A stretch of DNA of 64,000 bases, from assembly GCF_021513135.1 (NCBI RefSeq), contig NZ_CP090980.1, forward strand, positions 124,001-188,000. Reading direction: 5' to 3'. The notes below the pieces were generated by a model that ran no database searches, was not told the origin of the DNA, and was given only the letters and a program-made list of their open reading frames with translations. The position numbers and the translations under genes were made by a program. Below are positions 54,537 to 63,156 of this stretch, one piece after another (within the stretch, counting starts at the first letter, position 1; each line of letters opens with the position of its first letter). The stretch comes from Vibrio sp. SS-MA-C1-2. GTDB lineage: Bacteria > Pseudomonadota > Gammaproteobacteria > Enterobacterales > Vibrionaceae.

Positions 54537-55436
54537 TTAATAATGCCAAGGGAATTTAGTAAAATCTCTTTCGCGTTTTTCTAAGAAGGCATCACGTCCC
54601 TCTTGTGCTTCTTCTGTGCCGTAAGCTAAACGAGTCGCTTCACCAGCAAACAGCTGTTGTCCAACTAAACCATCATCTGGCAAGTTAAAACCATATTTCA
54701 GCATACGGATTGCCGTTGGAGACTTACTGTTAATTTCAGCTGCCCAGCGAATCGCTTCAGTTTCTAAATCAGCATGAGGGATCGCTCTATTCACCATTCC
54801 CATATCAAACGCTTCTTCAGCTGAGTAGTTAAAACCACAGAAGAATATTTCTCGAGCACGTTTCTGACCAATCATCTTCGCTAAATAGGCTGAACCGTAA
54901 CCCGAATCAAATGAGGCAACATCCGGATCGGTCTGTTTAAATACTGCATGCTCTTTAGACGCTAACGTTAAATCACAGACAACATGTAAGCTATGACCAC
55001 CACCAACTGCCCAACCAGGCACAACGGCGATAACCACTTTAGGCATAAAACGAATTAAACGCTGAACTTCAAGAATATGGAGGCGTCCCATACGAGCTAC
55101 ATCCGCCGTTCCCGCTTCTTCACCCTCATACTTATAACCATCTTTACCACGAATTCGCTGATCACCACCTGATGAGAAAGACCATTGACCTTTCTTCGAT
55201 GGACCATTCCCAGTAATTAAGACACTACCAACATCAGACCATTGACGTGCATGATCAAGGGCGGTGTAAAGTTCATCCACTGTTTTTGGTCTAAATGCAT
55301 TCAAACAATCAGGACGATCAAATGCGATACGAACGATGCCGTGATCTTTATGACGATGGTAGGTAATATCTTCAAAATCAAAGTTTGGTACTTTAACCCA
55401 AAGGCTTGGATTAAATGGATTTTCTGCTGTTGTCAT
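54537..55436 (-). CDS. menB: 1,4-dihydroxy-2-naphthoyl-CoA synthase (MenB), type II
   Basis: 299 residues of the crotonase family. MenB closes the naphthoquinone ring in menaquinone synthesis. Features: FSSGGDQRIRGKDGYKY, VVPGWAVGGGHSLHVVCDLT, and FKQTDPDVASFDSGYGSAYL. E. coli-type MenB has Gly where this has Asp170 (QTD); Gly binds a bicarbonate cofactor in type I, Asp replaces it in type II. N-terminal and C-terminal blocks (ITYHRHKDHG; GLVGQQLFAGEATRLAYGT) resemble, from memory, the Mycobacterium protein more than the E. coli one. It is a single gene away from other men genes. Menaquinone is the likely electron donor to the Ttr modules. Confidence 0.92.
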   Translation of the reverse strand: MTTAENPFNPSLWVKVPNFDFEDITYHRHKDHGIVRIAFDRPDCLNAFRPKTVDELYTALDHARQWSDVGSVLITGNGPSKKGQWSFSSGGDQRIRGKDGYKYEGEEAGTADVARMGRLHILEVQRLIRFMPKVVIAVVPGWAVGGGHSLHVVCDLTLASKEHAVFKQTDPDVASFDSGYGSAYLAKMIGQKRAREIFFCGFNYSAEEAFDMGMVNRAIPHADLETEAIRWAAEINSKSPTAIRMLKYGFNLPDDGLVGQQLFAGEATRLAYGTEEAQEGRDAFLEKRERDFTKFPWHY

Positions 55437-55582
55437 TAGTAGCTCAACTTATGGAAATTTAACTTCAATATAGGTCTAACCTGCTTTTTCGTCAACTAAT
55501 AATAAGCGTTTTTCTTCTTCAACAATCCTTGAAGAGCAACACCACTTACTTCACACATGCTACGCTCAATCACTTTTTAAGG

Positions 55583-55712
55583 TATACCCCCTTAATACTT
55601 GAAGTCACTAGGTTGTTGGCATCGCTCCTTCGCCCCAATTATATAGTATACCTATACTCATGGGACCTCATTCACTTGCCGCCGACTAGCAACGCCAATT
55701 ATTTTAGGTATA
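55583..55712 (-). repeat. Inverted-repeat element, full copy
   Basis: Minus orientation, 130 bp with both TATACCC and AGGTATA ends, CACTAGGTTGTTGGC, CCCCAATTATATAGTA and CCGACTAGCAACGCC. It lies in the 693-base gap 55437-56129; the rest of that gap contains AT-rich sequence and an inverted repeat at 55953. Confidence 0.85.
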
Positions 55713-55952
55713 AAACGAATAAATTACGAAATACCCCCTCTATTAGAAATCAACACTACCCATTAGAAATCAAAACGTAATTTAAAGACAATTTAAATCA
55801 GAAATAAACTTACCTAATAAGTTTTAACATTAGCAGCTCATTTATAATAAAACCCCTAATTAAAGTTCAATAATTACACTCTTCTTTTGAAATCTATGAT
55901 TGTCATTTAAGTAGTATTTACTTTTCGACAACATGGTAAAATTCGCCGCAAA

Positions 55953-55979
55953 TATATCTAATTAAATTCATTAGATATA
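55953..55979. promoter_or_regulatory. Palindromic candidate operator upstream of the PTS gene
   Basis: Perfect 10-bp arms TATATCTAAT and ATTAGATATA separated by 7 bases, 151 bases before the PTS IIBC start. No known factor recognised. Confidence 0.5.
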
Positions 55980-56129
55980 AATTGTTAATAATGACCTAGT
56001 AAATATTCTAGCTCTCATTTATAACATCAAACTAGTTATTATCTGTATTTATTTAATGACAACATTTTAATACAAATAGTAACTCACCATAAATATACTG
56101 GTGCTTTTAAATCAAAGGTTTAAAATAAA

Positions 56130-57650
56130 ATGTCTAAAAATAAACAGTCTGCTCCTCAAAGAATTCTTGAGGGTCTGGGTGGTGCAAGTAATATTAAATT
56201 TATGACTTGCTGTGCGACTCGTCTCCGTTTTGAGCTACACAATGGCGAAAATGCGGATAAAGCTGCAATCGATGCTATTCCTGAAGTAATGGGCGCTGTT
56301 CCACAAAGTGGCGATCGTTTCCAGATCGTCATTGGTGGTGCTGTACAATCGATGATGGCACAAATCAACGATCTTCCTGAAATGAAAGGTGAAAGTGCTG
56401 AAAGTGCTGAAAGTGAATCTACTGAAAAAGATGAATCTTCAAACGATGATCTTAAAGCAGAACTTCGCTCAAATGGCGTTCGTGGTAAAATTGCTTGGGT
56501 TGATGGTTTCTTTGAATACCTTTCTGACTCTTTTCGTCCCATTCTTGGTATTTTATTAGGTGCATCGCTAATTATCGCCATGGCTGCGGTATTAGATGCA
56601 TTACATGTCGTCGATTTCCGTGGTGCTAAGTCTGCTGGTTGGGTTTTTGTTGATTCAATGTGGCACACCGTCTTTTATTTCCTCCCTATCATGATTGCAT
56701 ATAACGCCTCTAAAAAACTGAAGGTTGACCCTTGGTTAGGTGCTGCAATTATGGGTGCCCTAATGACACCTGACTTCCAAAAGTTAACGTCAATGGCTTC
56801 AACGACGGCAATCAAAGATACAACACTAGGAATTACTTCTCATGTTGCACATATCTTTGGTTTACCAATGCAGTTAAATGATTATTCTGGTCAAGTATTT
56901 GTACCGTTAATCATGGTAGCGGTATTGGCAGTTGTTTATCGCTTCTTGAAGAAAATCTTCCCTGAAAATGTACAAATGGTTTTTGTTCCTTTCTTATCGT
57001 TAGTGATCATGATTCCATTAACGGCATTTTTAATCGGTCCTTTAGGTGTTTGGATCGGTACAGATTTAGGTACAGGTTTAGCTTGGTTAAATACTAATGC
57101 GCCATTCGTATTCGCGCTATTAATTCCACTACTTTACCCATTCCTAGTACCCCTTGGTCTACATTGGCCGTTAAATGCATTAATGCTGGTTAATATCCAA
57201 ACGCTAGGTTATGACTTCATTCAAGGTCCAATGGGTGTTTGGAACTTTGCATGTTTTGGTGCAACTGCAGGTGTATTACTGATTTCTATCCGTGAAAAAG
57301 ACAAAATGATGCGTCAAACCTCTGTGGGTGCATTGGCTGCGGGTCTATTTGGTGGTATCTCTGAGCCATCTCTATATGGTATCCATTTACGCTTTAAACG
57401 TGTTTATTCACGCATGTTACCTGGTTGTGTGGCGGGTGGTCTTGTAATTGCAACGCTTGGTTCTCACTATAATGGTGTGACAACAAAAGCCTTTGCCTTT
57501 ACTTCATTGCTAACTATTCCGGTATTTAATCCAATGTGGGTTTATGCAACAGCGATTGCAGTGGCATTTATTGTACCTATGGCGCTAATTTTCTTCTTCG
57601 ATTACCGAACACCAGAAGAAAAAGCGGCTGCACAAAAAGAAAATGTCTAA
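56130..57650 (+). CDS. PTS transporter subunit IIBC, glucose/glucoside family
   Basis: 506 residues. An N-terminal IIB domain (about 1-80) carries the phospho-Cys in MTCCATRLRFEL (second Cys) and MGAVPQSGDRFQIVIGG; an acidic Ser-rich linker (85-110) follows. Ten or so membrane helices form the IIC domain with VDSMWHTVFYFLPIMIAYNASKK, GLHWPLNALMLVNIQTLG and GGISEPSLYGIHLRFKR. The IIC pattern resembles the glucoside/sucrose/trehalose branch. No IIA domain is encoded, so a shared Crr-type IIA would be used. Sugar unknown; no hydrolase is adjacent. Confidence 0.85.
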   Translation: MSKNKQSAPQRILEGLGGASNIKFMTCCATRLRFELHNGENADKAAIDAIPEVMGAVPQSGDRFQIVIGGAVQSMMAQINDLPEMKGESAESAESESTEKDESSNDDLKAELRSNGVRGKIAWVDGFFEYLSDSFRPILGILLGASLIIAMAAVLDALHVVDFRGAKSAGWVFVDSMWHTVFYFLPIMIAYNASKKLKVDPWLGAAIMGALMTPDFQKLTSMASTTAIKDTTLGITSHVAHIFGLPMQLNDYSGQVFVPLIMVAVLAVVYRFLKKIFPENVQMVFVPFLSLVIMIPLTAFLIGPLGVWIGTDLGTGLAWLNTNAPFVFALLIPLLYPFLVPLGLHWPLNALMLVNIQTLGYDFIQGPMGVWNFACFGATAGVLLISIREKDKMMRQTSVGALAAGLFGGISEPSLYGIHLRFKRVYSRMLPGCVAGGLVIATLGSHYNGVTTKAFAFTSLLTIPVFNPMWVYATAIAVAFIVPMALIFFFDYRTPEEKAAAQKENV

Positions 57651-57705
57651 TTTCAAGTAACAATGACTGAGTGTTTAAGCATTAAAATTTAATCACTCAT
57701 CGATT

Positions 57706-57741
57706 AAAGCAGTTCTAGCCCGCTTGCTAGAGCTGCTTTTT
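57706..57741 (+). terminator. Terminator of the PTS IIBC gene
   Basis: AAAGCAG-TTCTAG pairs with CTAGA-GCTGCTTT, followed by TTTTTC. Confidence 0.9.
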
Positions 57742-57848
57742 CTATTTAGTTTGATAATAGAATAAAGCAAACAGTGACTAGAAAGTCTCACCTATCCCCT
57801 CTCTTTACGATAAACTACAATAACCTTAATATTTCAGATTATTGCTTA

Positions 57849-58292
57849 ATGTCAGATAAAAACTTTATTACTATTGGCCAGCTATCTGAGCGTAGTGGTG
57901 TCGCCTCTTCCGCATTACGATTCTATGAAACGAAAAACTTAATTACGGCAATTAGAACCAGTGGTAATCAACGCCGCTATCATCTATCAATGTTACGTCG
58001 TATAGCTTTGATTCAAGTGGCACAAAATATTGGATTTACCCTTGAAGAGATCAGTGACGAATTAAGCTCGCTTCCAATGAATAAACCAGCCACAAAAGCA
58101 GACTGGGAGAGAGTTGCTAAAAAATGGCAAAATGATCTCGATAAGAAGTTAGCTCAGGTGCAATCATTAAAAGATAATTTAACGGGGTGTATTGGTTGTG
58201 GTTGTTTGAGTATGATAAATTGTCAACTATTAAATCCTGACGATCAATTACATCGACAAGGTGATGGCCCACAGCGTATTATTCAATTTTAA
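57849..58292 (+). CDS. soxR: Redox-sensitive regulator SoxR
   Basis: 147 residues of the MerR family with SoxR layout: ITIGQLSERSGVASSALRFYETKNLI, a dimer helix, and the [2Fe-2S] site CIGCGCLSMINC (Cys114, 117, 119, 125; C-x2-C-x-C-x5-C). SoxR senses redox-cycling drugs. I set the start at ATG 57849 by length (E. coli 154); the frame extends to 57774. No soxS is nearby; the next gene follows after 14 bases and is probably co-transcribed. The typical SoxR target promoter is not identified. Confidence 0.94.
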   Translation: MSDKNFITIGQLSERSGVASSALRFYETKNLITAIRTSGNQRRYHLSMLRRIALIQVAQNIGFTLEEISDELSSLPMNKPATKADWERVAKKWQNDLDKKLAQVQSLKDNLTGCIGCGCLSMINCQLLNPDDQLHRQGDGPQRIIQF

Positions 58293-58306
58293 GGTAATAA
58301 TAGAAG

Positions 58307-59173
58307 ATGCAAGTAATCGAATTTAAACAACAAAATAGTCGTAGTATGATACCGGTTATTCTTTATGGTCAACGACGAATTAAAACCGATAAATTAGATG
58401 ACTATAAAATCGCATTTCAAAATTACAGTGAAACGCTTTATCAAAGTACGCCAAACATTAAAGCTATCTTCTCTTTTGTCGACAAAATAGAACCTGATCT
58501 ATATTGGCAAGTCATTTGGATCCGAGATAACTCCTCTTTTACAACTATTTACCAACAATTACTGGCTTGTGAAGCATTACTTAATTGTTATAGCAGTACA
58601 GAGTCCAATCCCGATCAATTCTCTGTCTACGGTGGATGGGATCAACAAACTATTGCGACGAGTAAACAGATCAAATCGATTAATCATACATTTATGGTAG
58701 GATCTGCTGGTTTTATTCGAGAAGATGGCGGAAACCAAAATGGCCCAGCTTTATTTGGCTTGACTCAACGCTATATTAAAGAGGGACAACAGCAAGCTTT
58801 AGGTGAGACATTCCAAACAGTTTGCGATCTTTGGTTTGATAAAATACCTGGAATTCTAATGGCGGCGGTATTTCCTGATAAAAAAGTTAAAAATCTCGTA
58901 CATGATTTGAGGCTTTTTGCTAACCCCGCCTCTTATGCTGCTCATGTAGATAAATCAGATAAAAAATTAACCGATGCCATGGCAATCTGGTTTGAAAATT
59001 ATGACCTCTCGATCCCTTTTTCTGGGCAACTATATGCTGTCAGTACAGAAGATGAGTCGATGCATACCAGTTCAATTAAATCTAAAGAAACCCCAAGAGC
59101 TCAACTCGAGACATTTAATTTAGGGTCAACCAAGATGTTAGGTGTGATGCCAGATATGACTCGATTTGATTAA
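58307..59173 (+). CDS. Unidentified two-domain protein co-transcribed with soxR
   Basis: 288 residues; no family recognised with confidence. The sequence looks like two ferredoxin-like alpha/beta units in tandem, similar to ABM (antibiotic-biosynthesis monooxygenase-like) domains: first, IPVILYGQRRIKTDKLDDYKIAF with WQVIWIRDNSSFTTIY; second, LGETFQTVCDLWFDKIPGILMAAVF with LRLFANPASYAAHVDKSDKK and AIWFENYD. The linkage to soxR suggests a redox or quinone-related enzyme. A ribosome site is weak (TAATAGAAG). Function is inference. Confidence 0.65.
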   Translation: MQVIEFKQQNSRSMIPVILYGQRRIKTDKLDDYKIAFQNYSETLYQSTPNIKAIFSFVDKIEPDLYWQVIWIRDNSSFTTIYQQLLACEALLNCYSSTESNPDQFSVYGGWDQQTIATSKQIKSINHTFMVGSAGFIREDGGNQNGPALFGLTQRYIKEGQQQALGETFQTVCDLWFDKIPGILMAAVFPDKKVKNLVHDLRLFANPASYAAHVDKSDKKLTDAMAIWFENYDLSIPFSGQLYAVSTEDESMHTSSIKSKETPRAQLETFNLGSTKMLGVMPDMTRFD

Positions 59174-59242
59174 ACTCAAAATTTTCAGGTTTCGCTTAAT
59201 TTATCTCTCAAATCCCAATCAAAAAAGACTCACTTTGCATCT

Positions 59243-59370
59243 TATACCCAAAGTAATTGGAGTTGCTAGTAGGCGGCAAGTGAATGAGGCCCCATGAATC
59301 TAGGTTTTCTATATGATTGGGGCGAATGAATATCGCCAACAACCTAGCAACTTCAAGTAAGAAGGGTATA
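59243..59370 (+). repeat. Inverted-repeat element, full copy (reference form)
   Basis: 128 bp in plus orientation with TATACCC at one end and GGGTATA at the other. After each end, about 11 bases on, comes AGTTGCTAG (left) or its complement CTAGCAACT (right), giving a terminal inverted repeat of about 27 bp with 21 identities. Centre: CCCCATGAATCTAGG and ATATGATTGGGGCGAATGA. Confidence 0.88.
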
Positions 59371-59418
59371 TATATATTTGAGTATAAATACAAAGTAAGC
59401 CTTTTTAGTTATCAGATA

Positions 59419-60540
59419 TTACTTTTCAGCGTTTTGTTGACGAGCACTACGGCGTTTATTATGAATAACACAGAAGTTGCCGCGGCGAGTACGACATTTA
59501 GAGCAATGCTCACAAAGCCCTGACTCTCTATCTCCCTCTTTCCAGCGCTTAATTAGCTTTGGCTCAGACATTAGTGGTCGAGCAAGAGCGAAGTATTGAA
59601 TATTGGTGGTATTTGCGATCTCTTCAATGATTTCAATATTTGATAGACCACCGACGGTAATAATCGGAACATCCACCAGATCGCTAATTTCACGACCATA
59701 CTCTACAAAATAACCTTGTTCACGAAGTTGGAAGCCATCATACATTTCACCGGTCATCGCTTTTGCTTTACCGTGAATATTACCTGAGATCTCAATACCA
59801 TCTGCACCAAGTTGCTCTAATTTTTGACAAATTACACGCGTCTCAGCAAAAGTTAATCCGCCATCAAAAAACTCTGTCGCTGTAAGTTTTACTAAAATTG
59901 GGAAATCAGCGCCGACAACATCACGAGTCGCGTTAAAGGTTTCAACTAAAAAGCGCATACGGTTTTCAAGACTACCACCGTATTCATCTTCGCGACGATT
60001 ATAATAAGGACTTAAAAACTGATTAATAAGATACGTATGAGCGCCATGAAGTTCTACGCCATCAAACCCTGCTTGTTTTGCACGACCCGCCGCTTCTGCA
60101 AATCCATTGACGATATAATCGATCTCATCTTTGGTCATCGCTTTGCCTTGAGTACCCGTTCCTTTTTCAGGTATCTCACTCGGGGCAAATATAATACGCT
60201 CACCAACATTATGTGTTGTTTTTGTGCCACCGTAAGCAAGTTGCATAACAATATTAGAATCATATTGATGAACAAGATCAGTTAGCTTTTTATAATCTTC
60301 AATAAAACTATCATTATAAATGCCCATCATTCCGGGATTAGGCTGTTCTTCTTCCACAATATTCGCATAGCCAGTAATAATTAAACCAACCTCTCCTTGC
60401 GCTAACTCTTCATAAATTTTATAAAGTTTATCCGTCATATGACCATCTTCTGTTGTCATATTTTCCCATGTTGCACTACGAATAAAACGATTCTTCAGTT
60501 TCATTGCACCAAGTTGGGTTTGTTCAAATAAGCTTTTCAA
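59419..60540 (-). CDS. NADH:flavin oxidoreductase, Old Yellow Enzyme family
   Basis: 373 residues, TIM-barrel OYE family: MKLKNRFIRSATWENM, FDGVELHGAHTYLINQFLSP (catalytic His pair), NRREDEYGGSLENRMRF and NIQYFALARPLMSEP. The C-terminus has a Cys cluster, CEHCSKCRTRRGNFC, reminiscent of the [4Fe-4S] site of 2,4-dienoyl-CoA reductase, but the FAD/NADPH domains of that enzyme are absent. Substrate unknown; possibly enones or nitro compounds. Confidence 0.87.
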   Translation of the reverse strand: MKSLFEQTQLGAMKLKNRFIRSATWENMTTEDGHMTDKLYKIYEELAQGEVGLIITGYANIVEEEQPNPGMMGIYNDSFIEDYKKLTDLVHQYDSNIVMQLAYGGTKTTHNVGERIIFAPSEIPEKGTGTQGKAMTKDEIDYIVNGFAEAAGRAKQAGFDGVELHGAHTYLINQFLSPYYNRREDEYGGSLENRMRFLVETFNATRDVVGADFPILVKLTATEFFDGGLTFAETRVICQKLEQLGADGIEISGNIHGKAKAMTGEMYDGFQLREQGYFVEYGREISDLVDVPIITVGGLSNIEIIEEIANTTNIQYFALARPLMSEPKLIKRWKEGDRESGLCEHCSKCRTRRGNFCVIHNKRRSARQQNAEK

Positions 60541-60698
60541 ATTTACCTCTGTAGAAAATACGATTGTCTTGGATTATTCCAATTATAGACCGAAATAATC
60601 AAGAACCATTAATAAGTTGCAAGCAAAAAAAAGCCATTATAGCCGCAACTTCATTTGAAACGGTATCATACAAGATTCACATAATAGATTTATTGATC

Positions 60699-60825
60699 TA
60701 TACCCAAAGTAGTTGGAGTTGTAATAGGCGGCAAGCAAGTGAGGACCTAGGAGTCTAGGTGTTCTATATGATTGGGGTTAACGAGCGACACCACCGACCT
60801 AGCAGCTTCAAGTATGAGGCATATA
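60699..60825 (+). repeat. Inverted-repeat element, full copy
   Basis: Plus orientation, 127 bp, with TATACCCAAAGTAGTTGGAG start, TATATGATTGGGG centre, GACCTAGCAGCTTC and GCATATA end. It sits in the 60541-60943 gap beside the fructose-PTS terminator. Confidence 0.85.
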
Positions 60826-60854
60826 TACACTTTTCATTTGGATCATTAACTTAC

Positions 60855-60914
60855 ACAAAAAAAGCTTAACGTATCATATTTAGATCCAAGACCAGATAGA
60901 TAACGTTAAGCTTT
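60855..60914 (-). terminator. Terminator of the fructose-PTS gene
   Basis: Perfect 12-bp arms AAAGCTTAACGT and complement around a 30-base loop; on minus TTTTTTTGTG follows. Confidence 0.88.
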
Positions 60915-60943
60915 ATAATTTCTTACTTTAATTTTATAACAAG

Positions 60944-62839
60944 TTATGCCATTTCTACTGAAGCACGACTCTTACGCATTTTTTTCAAAGTAATACAAAC
61001 AACCGCTGTCACCACAGTACCCGCAGCCATTGATAATAATGCAAGTAATGGGAAGTTCATTGCACCAAGTAACGCAACAACCGGCCCACCATGAGCAACA
61101 CTATTTGTAACACCAAATGAGAATGCTAAAACAGCAGCAACCATTGAGCCCAGTACGTTAGCCGGTATCACTGACATTGGATCTTGAGCTGCAAATGGAA
61201 TCGCACCTTCGGAGATCCCCACTAAACCCATTGCGCCAGCTGCTTTACCTGCTTCAAGTTCTGATTCTTCAAATAGGCCTAATTTACGACCTAAAATTGT
61301 CGCTAACCCCATGCCTAGAGGCGCCACAGGAATTGCACACGCCATCGCACCCATAAATTGAGTTTGACCATTAGCAATCATTCCGACAGAGAAAAGGAAA
61401 GCTACCTTATTAAATGGTCCTCCCATATCGAAACCAGCCATGCCACCAAGTACAATACCTAATAAAACAACGTTACCTGTACTTAAGCTTGTTAACATCG
61501 CATTCAAGCTGTCCATTAGACTCGAAATCGGCGCACCAATCACAAAGATAAACAGACTAGAGATAAATAGCGTACCGACAATCGGCGCAATCATAATAGG
61601 AACAAGTGGTTGAATATACTTGTGATAATTAAAGCTCACTAACCACTTAACAAAATAACCGACTAACAGACCCGCGATAATCGCACCAATAAAGCCAGTG
61701 CCTGCTTCAGCACCATAAAATGAACCATTATTGGCAATCCAACCACCAATTAACCCTGGAGCAAAACCAGGACGATCAGCAATAGCATAAGCGATATAAC
61801 CCGCAAGAACAGGAATCATCAAGGTAAATGCGACAACACCAACATCTAAAATTTTCTGCCATAGGCTTCCTGGTGGAATTGCCATTCCAGCTTCTGTTGG
61901 TTCACCTCCAATCGCCAATGCAAGTGCAATCATCAAACCACCGGTAACAACAAATGGAATCATGTACGAAACACCATTCATCAAGTATTGATAAAGGTTT
62001 GAGCGTCCATCACTCTTTTTATCTTCGTTTTGAGAACTCTGTTCATCGGCTTTAAATGGCGTTGCAGATAAGCCTTGGTTAATCACACCTTGGGCATCTT
62101 TAATCGGTGCTTTAACGCTTGTTTTAATTAGTCTCTTCCCTGCAAAGCGATTAAGATCTACCTGTTTATCACAGCAAACAAGTATCGCATCCGCTTTCTC
62201 TATCTCTTCATCTGTTGGACTATTTTTCACACCAATAGACCCATTGGTTTCAACTTTAATTTGATAACCTAACTCGGCAGCACCTGTTTCTAACGCTTCA
62301 GCAGCTAAATATGTGTGTGCGACACCGGTAGGACACCCTGTGACACCAATTAAAAAACCTTTATCTGCTTCCAGTGTTTTCGCTTTTTTTACTTTGGTTG
62401 CAAGCAGGAGTTCTAATGCTTCTTTTGTCGACTTAGCAGTCATAAAATGGGTAACAAAATCGGGTTCGATTAACTTTGAAGACAATTCAGCTAACACGGT
62501 AATATGATGATCAGCGCCACCGTCTGGAGACGCAATCATAAAGAATAATTGAGAAGGTTGGCCGTCTTCTGCGCCATATTCAATACCTTTTCGACTAATA
62601 CCAATCGCAACCGCGGGTTTAATGACTGCGGCACTTTTTGCATGAGGCAGGGCAATTCCACCTTCAAATCCAGTATTGTCTATCTCTTCACGGGCATAAA
62701 TGTCTGTTAAAAATTGTTGTGTATTATTGATTCGCCCTTGCTGAAGAAGGGATTCAGCTAACTCAGAAAATACTTGGTCTTTGGTTTCTGCTTTTAAATC
62801 CAACAGGATTAACTGCTCATTTATTAATTCATTAATCAT
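60944..62839 (-). CDS. PTS fructose-family transporter, IIABC fused
   Basis: 631 residues with three domains in order. IIA (1-145) has the phospho-His in GGIALPHAKS; IIB (about 160-260) has the phospho-Cys in GVTGCPTGVAHTYLAAEAL; IIC (about 285-620) has eight or more helices with PGFAPGLIGGWIA, GMAGFDMGGPFNKVAFLFS and GISEGAIPFAAQDP. The IIABC order is that of fructose, mannose or mannosylglycerate permeases. The divergent AraC-type gene probably regulates it. No phosphosugar kinase or isomerase is adjacent on this strand within the window, so the sugar cannot be named. Confidence 0.9.
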   Translation of the reverse strand: MINELINEQLILLDLKAETKDQVFSELAESLLQQGRINNTQQFLTDIYAREEIDNTGFEGGIALPHAKSAAVIKPAVAIGISRKGIEYGAEDGQPSQLFFMIASPDGGADHHITVLAELSSKLIEPDFVTHFMTAKSTKEALELLLATKVKKAKTLEADKGFLIGVTGCPTGVAHTYLAAEALETGAAELGYQIKVETNGSIGVKNSPTDEEIEKADAILVCCDKQVDLNRFAGKRLIKTSVKAPIKDAQGVINQGLSATPFKADEQSSQNEDKKSDGRSNLYQYLMNGVSYMIPFVVTGGLMIALALAIGGEPTEAGMAIPPGSLWQKILDVGVVAFTLMIPVLAGYIAYAIADRPGFAPGLIGGWIANNGSFYGAEAGTGFIGAIIAGLLVGYFVKWLVSFNYHKYIQPLVPIMIAPIVGTLFISSLFIFVIGAPISSLMDSLNAMLTSLSTGNVVLLGIVLGGMAGFDMGGPFNKVAFLFSVGMIANGQTQFMGAMACAIPVAPLGMGLATILGRKLGLFEESELEAGKAAGAMGLVGISEGAIPFAAQDPMSVIPANVLGSMVAAVLAFSFGVTNSVAHGGPVVALLGAMNFPLLALLSMAAGTVVTAVVCITLKKMRKSRASVEMA

Positions 62840-63156
62840 TATCCACTCCTAGGTTGCATCTTCATTGACTATGACTCTATTTTCTTCTTCTTTAAGCAAA
62901 AACTATAGAGTAAAATAGAGACATTAACTGGATAATTGTAACCTCCGTATCATTGTGTGATATAGATCTAACAATAACTGGTATTTAACAATCGATAAAA
63001 TAAAATTTAAATGTAGTAATATCAACAAACTATAACGAGAAAAACTAAAAGCACCATTCGCGAAAATAGCTAGTGTAAAAAACCAAGCTGGACTTAAGTG
63101 GCATTACTTCCCAGGTAGAGTGGGAGCTACATCACAATAAAATATTTTGAGAATTA
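62840..63156. other. Divergent promoter gap between PTS IIABC and araC-type genes
   Basis: Contains CTCTATTTT (62875-62883) and AAAATAGAG (62912-62920), 9-bp arms separated by 28 bases, a candidate operator for the AraC-type protein. Two AT-rich stretches could hold promoters. No gene seen. Confidence 0.4.

Noticed and set aside
59419-60540. Reading the OYE-family protein as a 2,4-dienoyl-CoA reductase because of its C-terminal Cys cluster
   Set aside because: The FAD and NADPH domains are absent and the Cys spacing (C-x2-C-x2-C-x7-C) is not the canonical one.
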